From Muribaculaceae bacterium (GTDB lineage Bacteria > Bacteroidota > Bacteroidia > Bacteroidales > Muribaculaceae): DNA of 11,216 nt. Position 1 is the stretch's first letter. Each line of letters begins with the position of its first letter. Where the stretch lies: contig JAFLTK010000023.1 of NCBI GenBank assembly GCA_022511505.1, positions 1 to 11,216 on the forward strand, read 5' to 3'. A program made the translations under genes and the position numbers. The notes beneath the pieces are model-generated. The model did not search any database. It was not told where the DNA came from and saw only the letters and a program-made list of their open reading frames with translations. Below are positions 1 to 6,185 of the stretch, one piece after another.

Positions 1-13
1 AGCTAATCTTTTT

Positions 14-58
14 GGGCGAGCCCGGAACGAAACATTTTCGCTCCGGGTTTGCCCTTTT
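14..58 (+). terminator. Intrinsic terminator of a + strand gene lying left of the window
   Basis: Arms 14-32 and 36-54 fold around a 3-nt loop and are followed by TTTT at 55-58. Read as + strand RNA, 18-20 (GAG) pairs with 48-50 (TTT) through G-U and A-U pairs, leaving a single A-C mismatch (27/41). Read as minus-strand RNA the same positions give two mismatches and no U-run follows the stem. The orientation therefore fits a + strand gene ending before base 1. The hairpin may also stop transcripts from the convergent minus-strand gene, whose stop codon overlaps its T-run. Confidence 0.8.
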
Positions 59-728
59 ACCATTCGTAGCCGAGGGTGACGCCGACGGCGCTAAGCGTAG
101 GCGACGAAACTGAGTTGTAATAGTAGTAGTTGTTATTGTTGGTCAACAACTGATAGGTCAGCATGACGTTGACGGCGTTTTTCATTGACTCGCTTTTGAC
201 GGGGATTCTGACGCCGATGCTCGGTCGCATATAGAACTGGGTAGCGGTCGACAGATAGGCAGTTTCCATCGAGAGATAACTGTTTCCAAGCAGCCATGAC
301 GCACCGAGTTTGACGTCGATAACGGCCGAGACACGAGACGCGTTGCCGAGGTTGAAACGGAAGTCGGTAAACACCGGAATCATGGCCTTGGTCTGAGTAA
401 ACGAGCGCTGTCCACTCTGAAAACCTCCGCCCACCGGTGTAGCAGAATTGGAGCGAACCATGTCGACTCCGAGACCGACGCCCATAAAGAACCACGACGC
501 ATAGCGAAAGCCCTGGGTAGTCGAAATGCCGACAAAGTTTGCCTTGTTGGTCCCGACACCGGCTACGCCCGACAACTCGACGTAACCTTTGTAGTTCAGC
601 GAACCGGAGAGGGCCGGCTGGATTAACCCCGGGATACGGCTTGCTATCTGGGCATATTGGGCATTGATTAATTGTGAACAGGCTAAAAGAGCAAATGCCG
701 TGATAATCAGAGAGTAAATTCGTTTCAT
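57..728 (-). CDS. Small exported protein, probable outer-membrane beta-barrel
   Basis: This gene encodes 223 aa. The N-terminus has a basic start (MKR), a hydrophobic core to about residue 16, and a likely signal peptidase I site after A23 (LINA|Q). LLAC at 14-17 is an imperfect lipobox, so a lipoprotein cannot be excluded. The mature part is rich in Gly, Ser, aromatics and alternating polar/hydrophobic stretches (for example MGVGLGVDMV, SVIDVKLGAS-like strands) and ends in GYEW. A terminal aromatic is typical of outer-membrane barrels. The length would suit an 8-strand barrel of the porin/OmpW-like Bacteroidota families. A TNNNNYYYY run near residue 200 is encoded by a low-complexity triplet repeat. 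It is divergent from the DUF4492-cydAB operon across a 95-bp gap. No specific function can be assigned; the barrel call is inference from composition. Confidence 0.62.
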   Translation of the reverse strand: MKRIYSLIITAFALLACSQLINAQYAQIASRIPGLIQPALSGSLNYKGYVELSGVAGVGTNKANFVGISTTQGFRYASWFFMGVGLGVDMVRSNSATPVGGGFQSGQRSFTQTKAMIPVFTDFRFNLGNASRVSAVIDVKLGASWLLGNSYLSMETAYLSTATQFYMRPSIGVRIPVKSESMKNAVNVMLTYQLLTNNNNYYYYNSVSSPTLSAVGVTLGYEW

Positions 729-758
729 TGCTTCAATTTATATTTTTCTTTAAAATGA

Positions 759-792
759 TTTGCTAAGTTATAAAAATTTTTCTTTATATTTG
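759..792 (+). promoter_or_regulatory. Bacteroidota-type promoter for the DUF4492-cydAB operon
   Basis: TTTG at 759-762 (-33 element) and TATATTTG at 785-792 (matching the -7 consensus TAnnTTTG) are separated by 22 bp, slightly longer than the usual 19-21. This would start transcription near 798 and leave a leader of about 25 nt before the ATG at 824. The surrounding DNA is very AT-rich. No Fnr/Crp-like palindrome was recognised, so oxygen control of the oxidase is not visible here. Confidence 0.6.
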
Positions 793-823
793 CATTTATT
801 GAAGAAATCTTAAGTTTTAGACC

Positions 824-1075
824 ATGACTTCAGAAAAAGAGATTGTATCCGTTCAACATATAAAGGGGTTTTGGCGGCGTGCCGCCGACCTCTATATCGA
901 CGGCTTCAGGTCGATGACGGTCGGCCGCTCGTTGTGGTTGCTCATCATCATAAAACTGATTTTCATGTTTGGGATAATGAAACTGTTCTTTTTCCCAAAT
1001 CTGCTTTCGCGCGACTATGATACCGACGCCGAGCGTGCCGAGGCCGTTCGCGCCTCGCTTGTAGAGCCGCGTTAA
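824..1075 (+). CDS. DUF4492-type small membrane protein of the cytochrome bd operon
   Basis: This gene encodes 83 aa. A polar N-terminus contains the amphipathic stretch FWRRAADLYIDGFRSM (16-31). One membrane segment follows at about 36-58 (LWLLIIIKLIFMFGIMKLFFF), then a charged tail with DYDTDAERAEA. The DGFRSMTxGRxLW motif and the single span match the DUF4492 family as I remember it, which is typically encoded directly ahead of cydA in Bacteroidota. The gene is first in the operon, 49 nt before cydA, with no terminator between. Its size, single span and operon position suggest an accessory subunit or assembly factor of the bd oxidase, comparable in role to CydX or CydS of other phyla. That role is inference. 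Family recognition is fairly sure. Confidence 0.85.
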   Translation: MTSEKEIVSVQHIKGFWRRAADLYIDGFRSMTVGRSLWLLIIIKLIFMFGIMKLFFFPNLLSRDYDTDAERAEAVRASLVEPR

Positions 1076-1124
1076 TACCAATCGAGAAACTATCACTAAT
1101 AACAATAAACCATTTCAACTATTA

Positions 1125-2705
1125 ATGCTTATGGATGATTTAACAGGCGTAGTAGACTGGTCGCGAGCGCAATTTGCTTTGACCGCCGCCTACCATTGGT
1201 TGTTTGTCCCGCTGACCCTCGGGCTTGGCCTCATTGTGGCCATCATGGAGACTATCTATTACAGAACTAAATCAGTCAGATGGCTGAATATCACCAAGTT
1301 TTGGATGACGCTATTCGGCATCAACTTTGCCATCGGTGTAGCAACGGGAATTATCCTCGAGTTTGAGTTTGGCACCAACTGGAGTAACTACAGTTGGTTT
1401 GTCGGCGACATTTTCGGCGCTCCTCTCGCTATCGAGGGTATTTTTGCTTTCTTCATGGAGGCGACATTTATCGCCGTCATGTTCTTTGGCTGGAAAAAGG
1501 TCAGCCGCGGTTTTCACCTTGCCTCGACATGGCTGACGGTCATTGGCGCCACCATCTCGGCGCTGTGGATTCTGGTGGCCAACGCCTGGATGCAATATCC
1601 TGCCGGCATGGAGTTTGACCCCGTTCAGATGCGCAACGTTATGGCCAACTTCTGGGCCGTCATCTTCTCGCCGATGGCTGTCAATAAGTTCTTGCACACC
1701 GTCACAAGCGCATGGGCGCTGGGCGGTATCTTTGTGGTCGGCGTGTCGGCGTGGTTGCTCCTCAGAAAGCGAAATGTCGACGTTGCCATCGACTCGATTA
1801 AAATTGGCGGAATCACCGCCCTCGCAGGTCTCATTCTGACCATGGGCACCGGCCACGGCAGCGCCGTCGAGGTTGCCAAATATCAGCCCATGAAACTTGC
1901 CGCCATGGAGGGCCTTTATGACGGTAGTTGCGGCCAAAGCATCGTTGCTTTTGGTATCCTCAATCCCGCCAAGAAACCCGGCAACGACGAGAAGCCGTTC
2001 TTGATGGAGATTTCTATCCCCAAAGGGTTGTCAATGCTCGTCGACTTCCGCAACCCCGACAATTTTGTTCCCGGTATCAATGACCTTATCTTGGGTCGCG
2101 AACTATCAATAGACGGTCAGGAATTTCATAGTGTCTCATACGCTGAGCGCATCGACCGCGGACGCACCGCTCAAAATGCTTTGCGTGAATTTGGCGTGGC
2201 TCATGCAGCCGGTGACACTGCCGCTATGGCTGCCGCCGACGCTGTTTTGAAAGCCAACTATGACTCGTTTGGCTTCGGTTACTTTGACGACCCGACCGAG
2301 GCCGTGCCCCCGGTTGGCTTGACATTCTACGCGTTCCACATCATGGTGCTTGGCGGCGGACTGCTCCTGCTCGTTGTTCTCATCTCGCTCTGGGGCGCTT
2401 ATCGTCGCCGTGACTGGCTCGAAGATTGCCGCTGGTGGCAGTGGGTGCTGATGCTTATGATTCCGGTTGTCTACATCTGCTCACAGAGCGGTTGGGTTGT
2501 TGCCGAGGTTGGACGTCAACCCTGGATTATTCAGGACATTATGCCCACCAAGGCCGCCATCTCAAGCGTCTCGGTAGCATCGGTTCAGTTGACATTCTGG
2601 CTGTTTGCCATCGTCTTCACCGCACTCCTTGCCGCTGAAATTTCTATTATGGTTAAACAAATTAAGAAATGGTCAAAGGCTGATTATCAGTCACCTAACA
2701 ATTAA
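1125..2705 (+). CDS. cydA: Cytochrome bd quinol oxidase subunit I (CydA)
   Basis: This gene encodes the 526-aa haem-bearing subunit of the inner-membrane oxidase that oxidises quinol and reduces O2 to water without proton pumping. Visible landmarks, with E. coli equivalents from memory, are H24 in TAAYHWLFVPLTLG (H19), E104 and E112 in LAIEGIFAFFMEATF (E99/E107, proton channel), H191 in NKFLHTVTSAW (H186, haem b558), K257 and E262 in MKLAAME (K252/E257, quinol site), M407 in FHIMV (M393, b558 ligand), and E461 in AEVGRQPW (E445, high-spin haem). A long soluble Q-loop covers about 245-395. The position of E. coli R391 is H405 here. Two start codons are possible, 1125 and 1131 (MLMDD or MDD); neither has a Shine-Dalgarno. 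cydB starts 6 nt after the stop codon. Confidence 0.97.
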   Translation: MLMDDLTGVVDWSRAQFALTAAYHWLFVPLTLGLGLIVAIMETIYYRTKSVRWLNITKFWMTLFGINFAIGVATGIILEFEFGTNWSNYSWFVGDIFGAPLAIEGIFAFFMEATFIAVMFFGWKKVSRGFHLASTWLTVIGATISALWILVANAWMQYPAGMEFDPVQMRNVMANFWAVIFSPMAVNKFLHTVTSAWALGGIFVVGVSAWLLLRKRNVDVAIDSIKIGGITALAGLILTMGTGHGSAVEVAKYQPMKLAAMEGLYDGSCGQSIVAFGILNPAKKPGNDEKPFLMEISIPKGLSMLVDFRNPDNFVPGINDLILGRELSIDGQEFHSVSYAERIDRGRTAQNALREFGVAHAAGDTAAMAAADAVLKANYDSFGFGYFDDPTEAVPPVGLTFYAFHIMVLGGGLLLLVVLISLWGAYRRRDWLEDCRWWQWVLMLMIPVVYICSQSGWVVAEVGRQPWIIQDIMPTKAAISSVSVASVQLTFWLFAIVFTALLAAEISIMVKQIKKWSKADYQSPNN

Positions 2706-2711
2706 GCAACT

Positions 2712-3830
2712 ATGGAACTACAATCATTACAAGCCTATTGGTGGCTTCTGGTATCGGTCTTGGGAGCCATTCTCGTGTTTATGCTATTTGTTCAGGGTGG
2801 CCAGACGATGCTCCTTGAACGCAAACGTTTTCCCGGACAACTTGATGCCGAAATCGGCTCAATCGGTCTCAAATGGGAACTGACTTTCACTACTTTAGTG
2901 GTCTTTGGCGGCGCATTTTTTGCCTCGTTCCCGCTGTTCTATTCAACAAGTTTTGGCGGTGCATATTGGCTGTGGATGGCCATCCTTTTCAGCTTTGTGC
3001 TGCAGGCCGTATCCTACGAATATCGTCGCAAACCGGGCAACCTTTACGGCTCACGCACCTACGACGTGTTCCTGTTTATCAACGGCTCAATCGGTTGCAT
3101 CCTGCTTGGCGTGGCAGTTGGGATGCTGTTCTTTGGCGGCGAATTTACCATTATAAAAGGCAATATTCTCGACGGCGCTTCGCCCGTCATCTCGCGCTGG
3201 GCACCTACCCACGGACTTGAGGCTATCGCCAACTGGCGCAATCTCCTGCTTGGCGTGACGGTGTTGATGCTTGCCCGCACTCTTGCCGCGCTTTACTTCC
3301 TCAACAACGTTCGCACCAACGAGGAATTCAATGCCATTAACCGCCGCCGCGTGCTTGTCAACGGTGCCATCTTTGTGGTCTTCTTTTTGGCTTTCGCTGC
3401 CGTGTTGCTGACCTCAAGCGGGCTCCAGTCGACTGCCGACGGCTCTTTTGTCGAGGTTCCTTATAAATATTTCATGAACTTGATTGAGATGCCGTGGGTT
3501 GCTGTGATGTTTGTTGTCGGAGTTCTTGCCGTGCTCGCCGGCATCGCCATGGGCGCGTTCTTGCCCCGCTATGCAACCAAGGGCATTTGGGCTGCCGGTA
3601 TCGGCGTTGTTCTCGTTGTGCTGTCGCTCTTCTTCATTGCCGGATACAACGACACGGCCTATTACCGCTCGTTGATTGACCCGGCCAGCTCGCTGACCAT
3701 TGCCAATAGCTCGTCGACACGCTTCACCCTCGAGGTGATGAGTTATGTCTCGATTTTAATCCCGTTTGTACTTTGGTATATCGTTGTGGTGTGGCGCAAG
3801 ATGAACCGCCCCATCTCCGAAGGCAAATAA
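2712..3830 (+). CDS. cydB: Cytochrome bd quinol oxidase subunit II (CydB)
   Basis: This gene encodes the 372-aa partner of CydA, a haem-free multi-span membrane subunit that stabilises the complex and contributes proton and oxygen access. Diagnostic strings are QGGQTML (28-34) at the end of the first span, WELTFTTLVVFGGAFFASFP (55-74), matching the conserved W(D/E)...GGAxFAxFP segment, and SYEYRRKPGN (101-110) at the end of the third span. At least eight hydrophobic segments are visible. The length agrees with the family. It is tightly coupled to cydA (6-nt gap) and is the last gene of the operon, with a strong terminator 20 nt after its stop. No cydC, cydD or cydX follows. Confidence 0.96.
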   Translation: MELQSLQAYWWLLVSVLGAILVFMLFVQGGQTMLLERKRFPGQLDAEIGSIGLKWELTFTTLVVFGGAFFASFPLFYSTSFGGAYWLWMAILFSFVLQAVSYEYRRKPGNLYGSRTYDVFLFINGSIGCILLGVAVGMLFFGGEFTIIKGNILDGASPVISRWAPTHGLEAIANWRNLLLGVTVLMLARTLAALYFLNNVRTNEEFNAINRRRVLVNGAIFVVFFLAFAAVLLTSSGLQSTADGSFVEVPYKYFMNLIEMPWVAVMFVVGVLAVLAGIAMGAFLPRYATKGIWAAGIGVVLVVLSLFFIAGYNDTAYYRSLIDPASSLTIANSSSTRFTLEVMSYVSILIPFVLWYIVVVWRKMNRPISEGK

Positions 3831-3849
3831 AATCCATCTTATAATATGT

Positions 3850-3888
3850 GAAAATGAGGCTGTAACAATTGGCACAGCCTCATTTTCT
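3850..3888 (+). terminator. Terminator of the cyd operon
   Basis: A perfect 14-bp inverted repeat (3850-3863 with 3874-3887) surrounds a 10-nt loop. The left arm starts GAAAATGAGG and the right arm ends CCTCATTTTC, so A- and T-tracts form the base of the stem. This symmetry means it could also work on the minus strand. It lies 20 nt after the cydB stop and separates the respiratory operon from the CobW-family gene that starts 56 nt further on. Confidence 0.87.
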
Positions 3889-3943
3889 TGCAAACACCAT
3901 CATGGCTCTCAAAAAATGATTTCAACAAAAACATGCATAAAAA

Positions 3944-5149
3944 ATGACAAAGAAACAATTACCGGTGCTGTTGCTGACGGGATACCTGGGCAGCGGCAAA
4001 ACTACACTCCTTAACCATATTTTGACCAACGAGCGAGGAATCCGCTTTGCCGTCATTGTCAACGATCTTGGCGAGGTCAATATCGACGCTTCGCTTATTC
4101 AGAAAGGTGGCATCGTCGGGCAGGACGGTGAAAGCGATGACCTTGTCGCCCTGCAAAACGGTTGTATCTGCTGCACGCTGAAAATGGACCTCGTCGAGCA
4201 ACTTGCCCAATTGGCCGACAGCGGCAAGTTTGACTATGTTGTCATTGAGGCCAGCGGCATCTGCGAGCCCGCCCCTATCGCCCAGACAATCTGTGCCATC
4301 CCTCAAATGGAGGAGACTTACCACCGCACAGCTGTCCCGCGCCTCGATTGCATCGTGACCGTTGTCGACGCACTTCGCTTGCGTGACGAGTTCGGCTGTG
4401 GCGACTCGCTACAGAATGAGGATATCGACGAGGAGGACATCGAGAATCTTATTATTGAGCAAATCGAGTTTTGCAACATCATTCTGCTTAACAAAATCTC
4501 GGAGGTTACGCCCGAGGAGGCCGCACGCATCCGCGCCGTCGTCCGTGCCATTCAACCCAAAGCCGAAATTATCGAAACCGACTATTGTGACATCGACATC
4601 ACGCGTCTGCTCAACACCGGGTTGTTTGATTTCGAGAAGGTTGCAACTTCGGCGGCGTGGGTTCGCGAACTCGAAGGCCACGACGATGACGACGATGACC
4701 ATCACGACCATGAACACGAGCACGAACATGAGCATGAACACGGTCATCACCATCATCACCACCACGGCGAAGGTGAAGCCGAGGAGTATGGCGTCCAAAC
4801 ATTTGTTTATTTCCGCCGCCCGGGCTTTGACCTTAACAAGTTTGACTATCTTGTGACCCAAAAATGGCCCAAAGAGATTATCCGCACCAAAGGCGTTGTC
4901 TACTTCAAACACATCGACGACATGTCCTATCTCTTTGAACAAGCAGGCCGACAGAAGAAACTGATGCAAGCCGGATTGTGGCTCGCAACGGCCCCCGAGG
5001 AGGAACTCGCCCGACTGATGGCAACCGAGCCGGGGCTCGCCCGCGACTGGGACCCCAAGTATGGCGACCGCATGATTAAACTCGTCATTATTGGCCGCAA
5101 CATGGACCGCAAAGCCATTGAAGAGGCACTTGACGACTGTATCTACTAA
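3944..5149 (+). CDS. CobW/COG0523-family GTPase, putative zinc metallochaperone
   Basis: This gene encodes a 401-aa cytoplasmic G3E-family P-loop GTPase. Motifs in order are Walker A GYLGSGKTT (13-21), NDLGEVNIDA in the switch region (40-49), the metal-binding CxCC motif NGCICCTL (C74, C76, C77), VIEASG with E102 (Walker B area), and LLNK (181-184) for base recognition. An Asp run passes into a His/Glu tract (246-274), and a CobW C-terminal domain follows from about 284 (VQTFVYFRRPGFD). Family members couple GTP hydrolysis to delivery of Zn2+ (ZNG1, ZagA, YjiA-like), Co2+ or other metals to client enzymes. The His-rich insert before the C-terminal domain suggests metal storage or acquisition. 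Client and metal cannot be read from this sequence, and no Zur-type palindrome was recognised upstream. It is preceded by the cydB terminator, so it probably has its own promoter in the 56-bp gap, though none was identified. Confidence 0.9.
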   Translation: MTKKQLPVLLLTGYLGSGKTTLLNHILTNERGIRFAVIVNDLGEVNIDASLIQKGGIVGQDGESDDLVALQNGCICCTLKMDLVEQLAQLADSGKFDYVVIEASGICEPAPIAQTICAIPQMEETYHRTAVPRLDCIVTVVDALRLRDEFGCGDSLQNEDIDEEDIENLIIEQIEFCNIILLNKISEVTPEEAARIRAVVRAIQPKAEIIETDYCDIDITRLLNTGLFDFEKVATSAAWVRELEGHDDDDDDHHDHEHEHEHEHEHGHHHHHHHGEGEAEEYGVQTFVYFRRPGFDLNKFDYLVTQKWPKEIIRTKGVVYFKHIDDMSYLFEQAGRQKKLMQAGLWLATAPEEELARLMATEPGLARDWDPKYGDRMIKLVIIGRNMDRKAIEEALDDCIY

Positions 5150-5203
5150 AAGTTTAATCAGACAGGGCGATTTTTAGGAAATTTTAAGAGGGTGGGATAC
5201 AAT

Positions 5204-5222
5204 GAGTTAAAACTCTGTTAAA
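5204..5222 (+). promoter_or_regulatory. Paired GTTAAA sites, possible regulator or sigma-factor site
   Basis: GTTAAA occurs at 5206-5211 and again at 5217-5222, an 11-bp spacing of about one helical turn. The first copy overlaps a small inverted repeat, GAGTT (5204-5208) with AACTC (5211-5215). The pair lies about 95 bp before the Spy-like gene, where no TAnnTTTG promoter is present, so a specialised (for example ECF sigma) or regulator-dependent promoter is possible. The function is inference. Confidence 0.25.
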
Positions 5223-5233
5223 TGATACCGGGT

Positions 5234-5291
5234 GATTAATCTTTTTTGCCGGACGCATGTCAAACAGACAAATGAAAACAAAAAACTAATC
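5234..5291. repeat. Interrupted inverted repeat in the leader of the Spy-like gene
   Basis: GATTA (5234-5238) pairs with TAATC (5287-5291). Inside it, TTTTTTG (5242-5248) pairs with CAAAAAA (5279-5285), giving a two-part stem with small internal loops and a 30-nt apical loop. It ends 23 nt before the start codon at 5315, so it would sit in the 5' leader if transcription begins upstream. The stem is A/T-dominated and may be only marginally stable. Confidence 0.3.
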
Positions 5292-5314
5292 CCCCCTCTA
5301 AAAACCTAAAGATT

Positions 5315-5896
5315 ATGAAGAAGAAAATTTTCAGCATCGCCCTCGCCGCTATGGCATTCGTAGCTCTCCCCACCCTCGCCGACAACGCTCCCAAGGCTAT
5401 CGATAAAAACGCAACCGCCCAATGCTGCACCCCCGACGGTGGCACCAAGAAAGTTGCCCAAGGCATCAACCCCTTCGAGGGTCTGAATTTGACCGACGCC
5501 CAGAAGGCTCAACTCAAGCAACTTCAGGAGACTCGCAAGGCCGAGCGCACTGCCAAGGCAACCCAAGATAAAGAAGCCCGCAAGGCAAAGAAGGAGGCCG
5601 CAAAGGCCGACCGTAAAGCCGCTCGCAAGGCCTACCTCGAGCAAATCAAGGCCATCCTGACCCCCGAGCAGTATGTCCAATATCTCGAAAACATCGCCAC
5701 CGAGAAATCGGCTGTCAACAAACAAGCCAAGAAAGGCATGGGCGACCGTAAGGTCAAAGCCGGCAAGAAAGGCAAAAAAGGCCACGGCAAAGATATGGCC
5801 AAAGGTCAGAACAAAGGCAAAGGCAACCGCATGCAGCGCGGCGCACGCCCTCAGCAAACTCCCGCCCAGCCCAACGCCAACGCTCCCCAGAACTAA
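5315..5896 (+). CDS. Spy/CpxP-like periplasmic LTxxQ protein with Lys/Gly-rich tail
   Basis: This gene encodes 193 aa with a clear signal peptide (MKKKIFSIALAAMAFVALPTLA, cleavage after A22). The mature protein begins with a short region holding an adjacent Cys pair (C37-C38). A highly charged helical domain follows, bounded by two LTxxQ motifs, LTDAQ (59-63) and LTPEQ (115-119), with a Lys/Glu/Ala-rich amphipathic helix between them. This arrangement is characteristic of Spy/CpxP-type envelope-stress chaperones and their Bacteroidota relatives, which bind misfolded proteins or metal in the periplasm. From about 135 the sequence becomes a basic low-complexity tail rich in Lys and Gly, then Pro/Asn/Gln to the end. 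It is monocistronic, with its own terminator. Similarity to DUF4890-type proteins is possible. A nucleic-acid or polyanion binding role for the tail would be speculation. Confidence 0.62.
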   Translation: MKKKIFSIALAAMAFVALPTLADNAPKAIDKNATAQCCTPDGGTKKVAQGINPFEGLNLTDAQKAQLKQLQETRKAERTAKATQDKEARKAKKEAAKADRKAARKAYLEQIKAILTPEQYVQYLENIATEKSAVNKQAKKGMGDRKVKAGKKGKKGHGKDMAKGQNKGKGNRMQRGARPQQTPAQPNANAPQN

Positions 5897-5927
5897 CAAC
5901 TTCCACTAACTTTCACTTATATTCCAC

Positions 5928-5964
5928 GAAAGCGAGACGGCACCACCCGCCTCGCTTTCATTTT
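5928..5964 (+). terminator. Terminator of the Spy-like gene
   Basis: 13-nt arms (5928-5940 and 5947-5959) pair with one A-C mismatch around a 6-nt loop. The stem runs GAAAGCGAG at the base to CGG at the top, and TTTT follows at 5961-5964. It lies 31 nt after the stop codon at 5896. Confidence 0.83.
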
Positions 5965-5997
5965 ACTCGGTTTCATCAAAATGGGACAAACTTGCTA

Positions 5998-6026
5998 TCC
6001 GATTCCTCCAATAATTCCGATTCCTC
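5998..6026. repeat. 11-bp direct repeat upstream of the GH105-GH106 gene
   Basis: TCCGATTCCTC occurs at 5998-6008 and again at 6016-6026, an 18-bp period. The pair sits in the 221-bp gap between the Spy-like terminator and the GH start codon, about 160 bp before the ATG. No TAnnTTTG promoter was found in the gap. The repeats could be tandem regulator sites, but chance duplication is also plausible. Confidence 0.3.
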
Positions 6027-6185
6027 AGATAGATGCCTCGCGGGCTTTTTAGTGTGGATGGTTTATGCGGGTGGTTTTGGAAGAAATTGGGGTGCAGATT
6101 TGGTGGATTGGGAAATTATTGCTAAATTCGCGAATATTTCCCCGTTATCTATTGTTTCATTAGATTCCAATTACCCCAAATCACC

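Noticed and set aside
4679..4765. Repetitive DNA in the CobW-family gene as a possible CRISPR or tandem-repeat element
   Set aside because: The repeat is explained entirely by alternating Glu/His and poly-His codons; there are no spacers or fixed repeat units.
4409..4969. 186-codon minus-strand frame with a long Val/Met-rich hydrophobic stretch opposite the His tract
   Set aside because: The hydrophobic run is only the complement of the GAx/CAx codons encoding the Asp/His tract of the CobW-family protein.
5306..5899. 197-codon minus-strand open frame opposite the Spy-like gene
   Set aside because: It mirrors the + strand gene almost exactly. The Lys/Ala/Gly-rich codons of that gene read as Leu/Phe/Ala on the opposite strand without stops, and the + frame has a signal peptide and LTxxQ motifs.
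6126..6135. Palindrome ATTCGCGAAT upstream of the GH gene as an operator
   Set aside because: A single perfect 10-bp palindrome is not significant in 221 bp and does not extend outward; no matching regulator is known to me.
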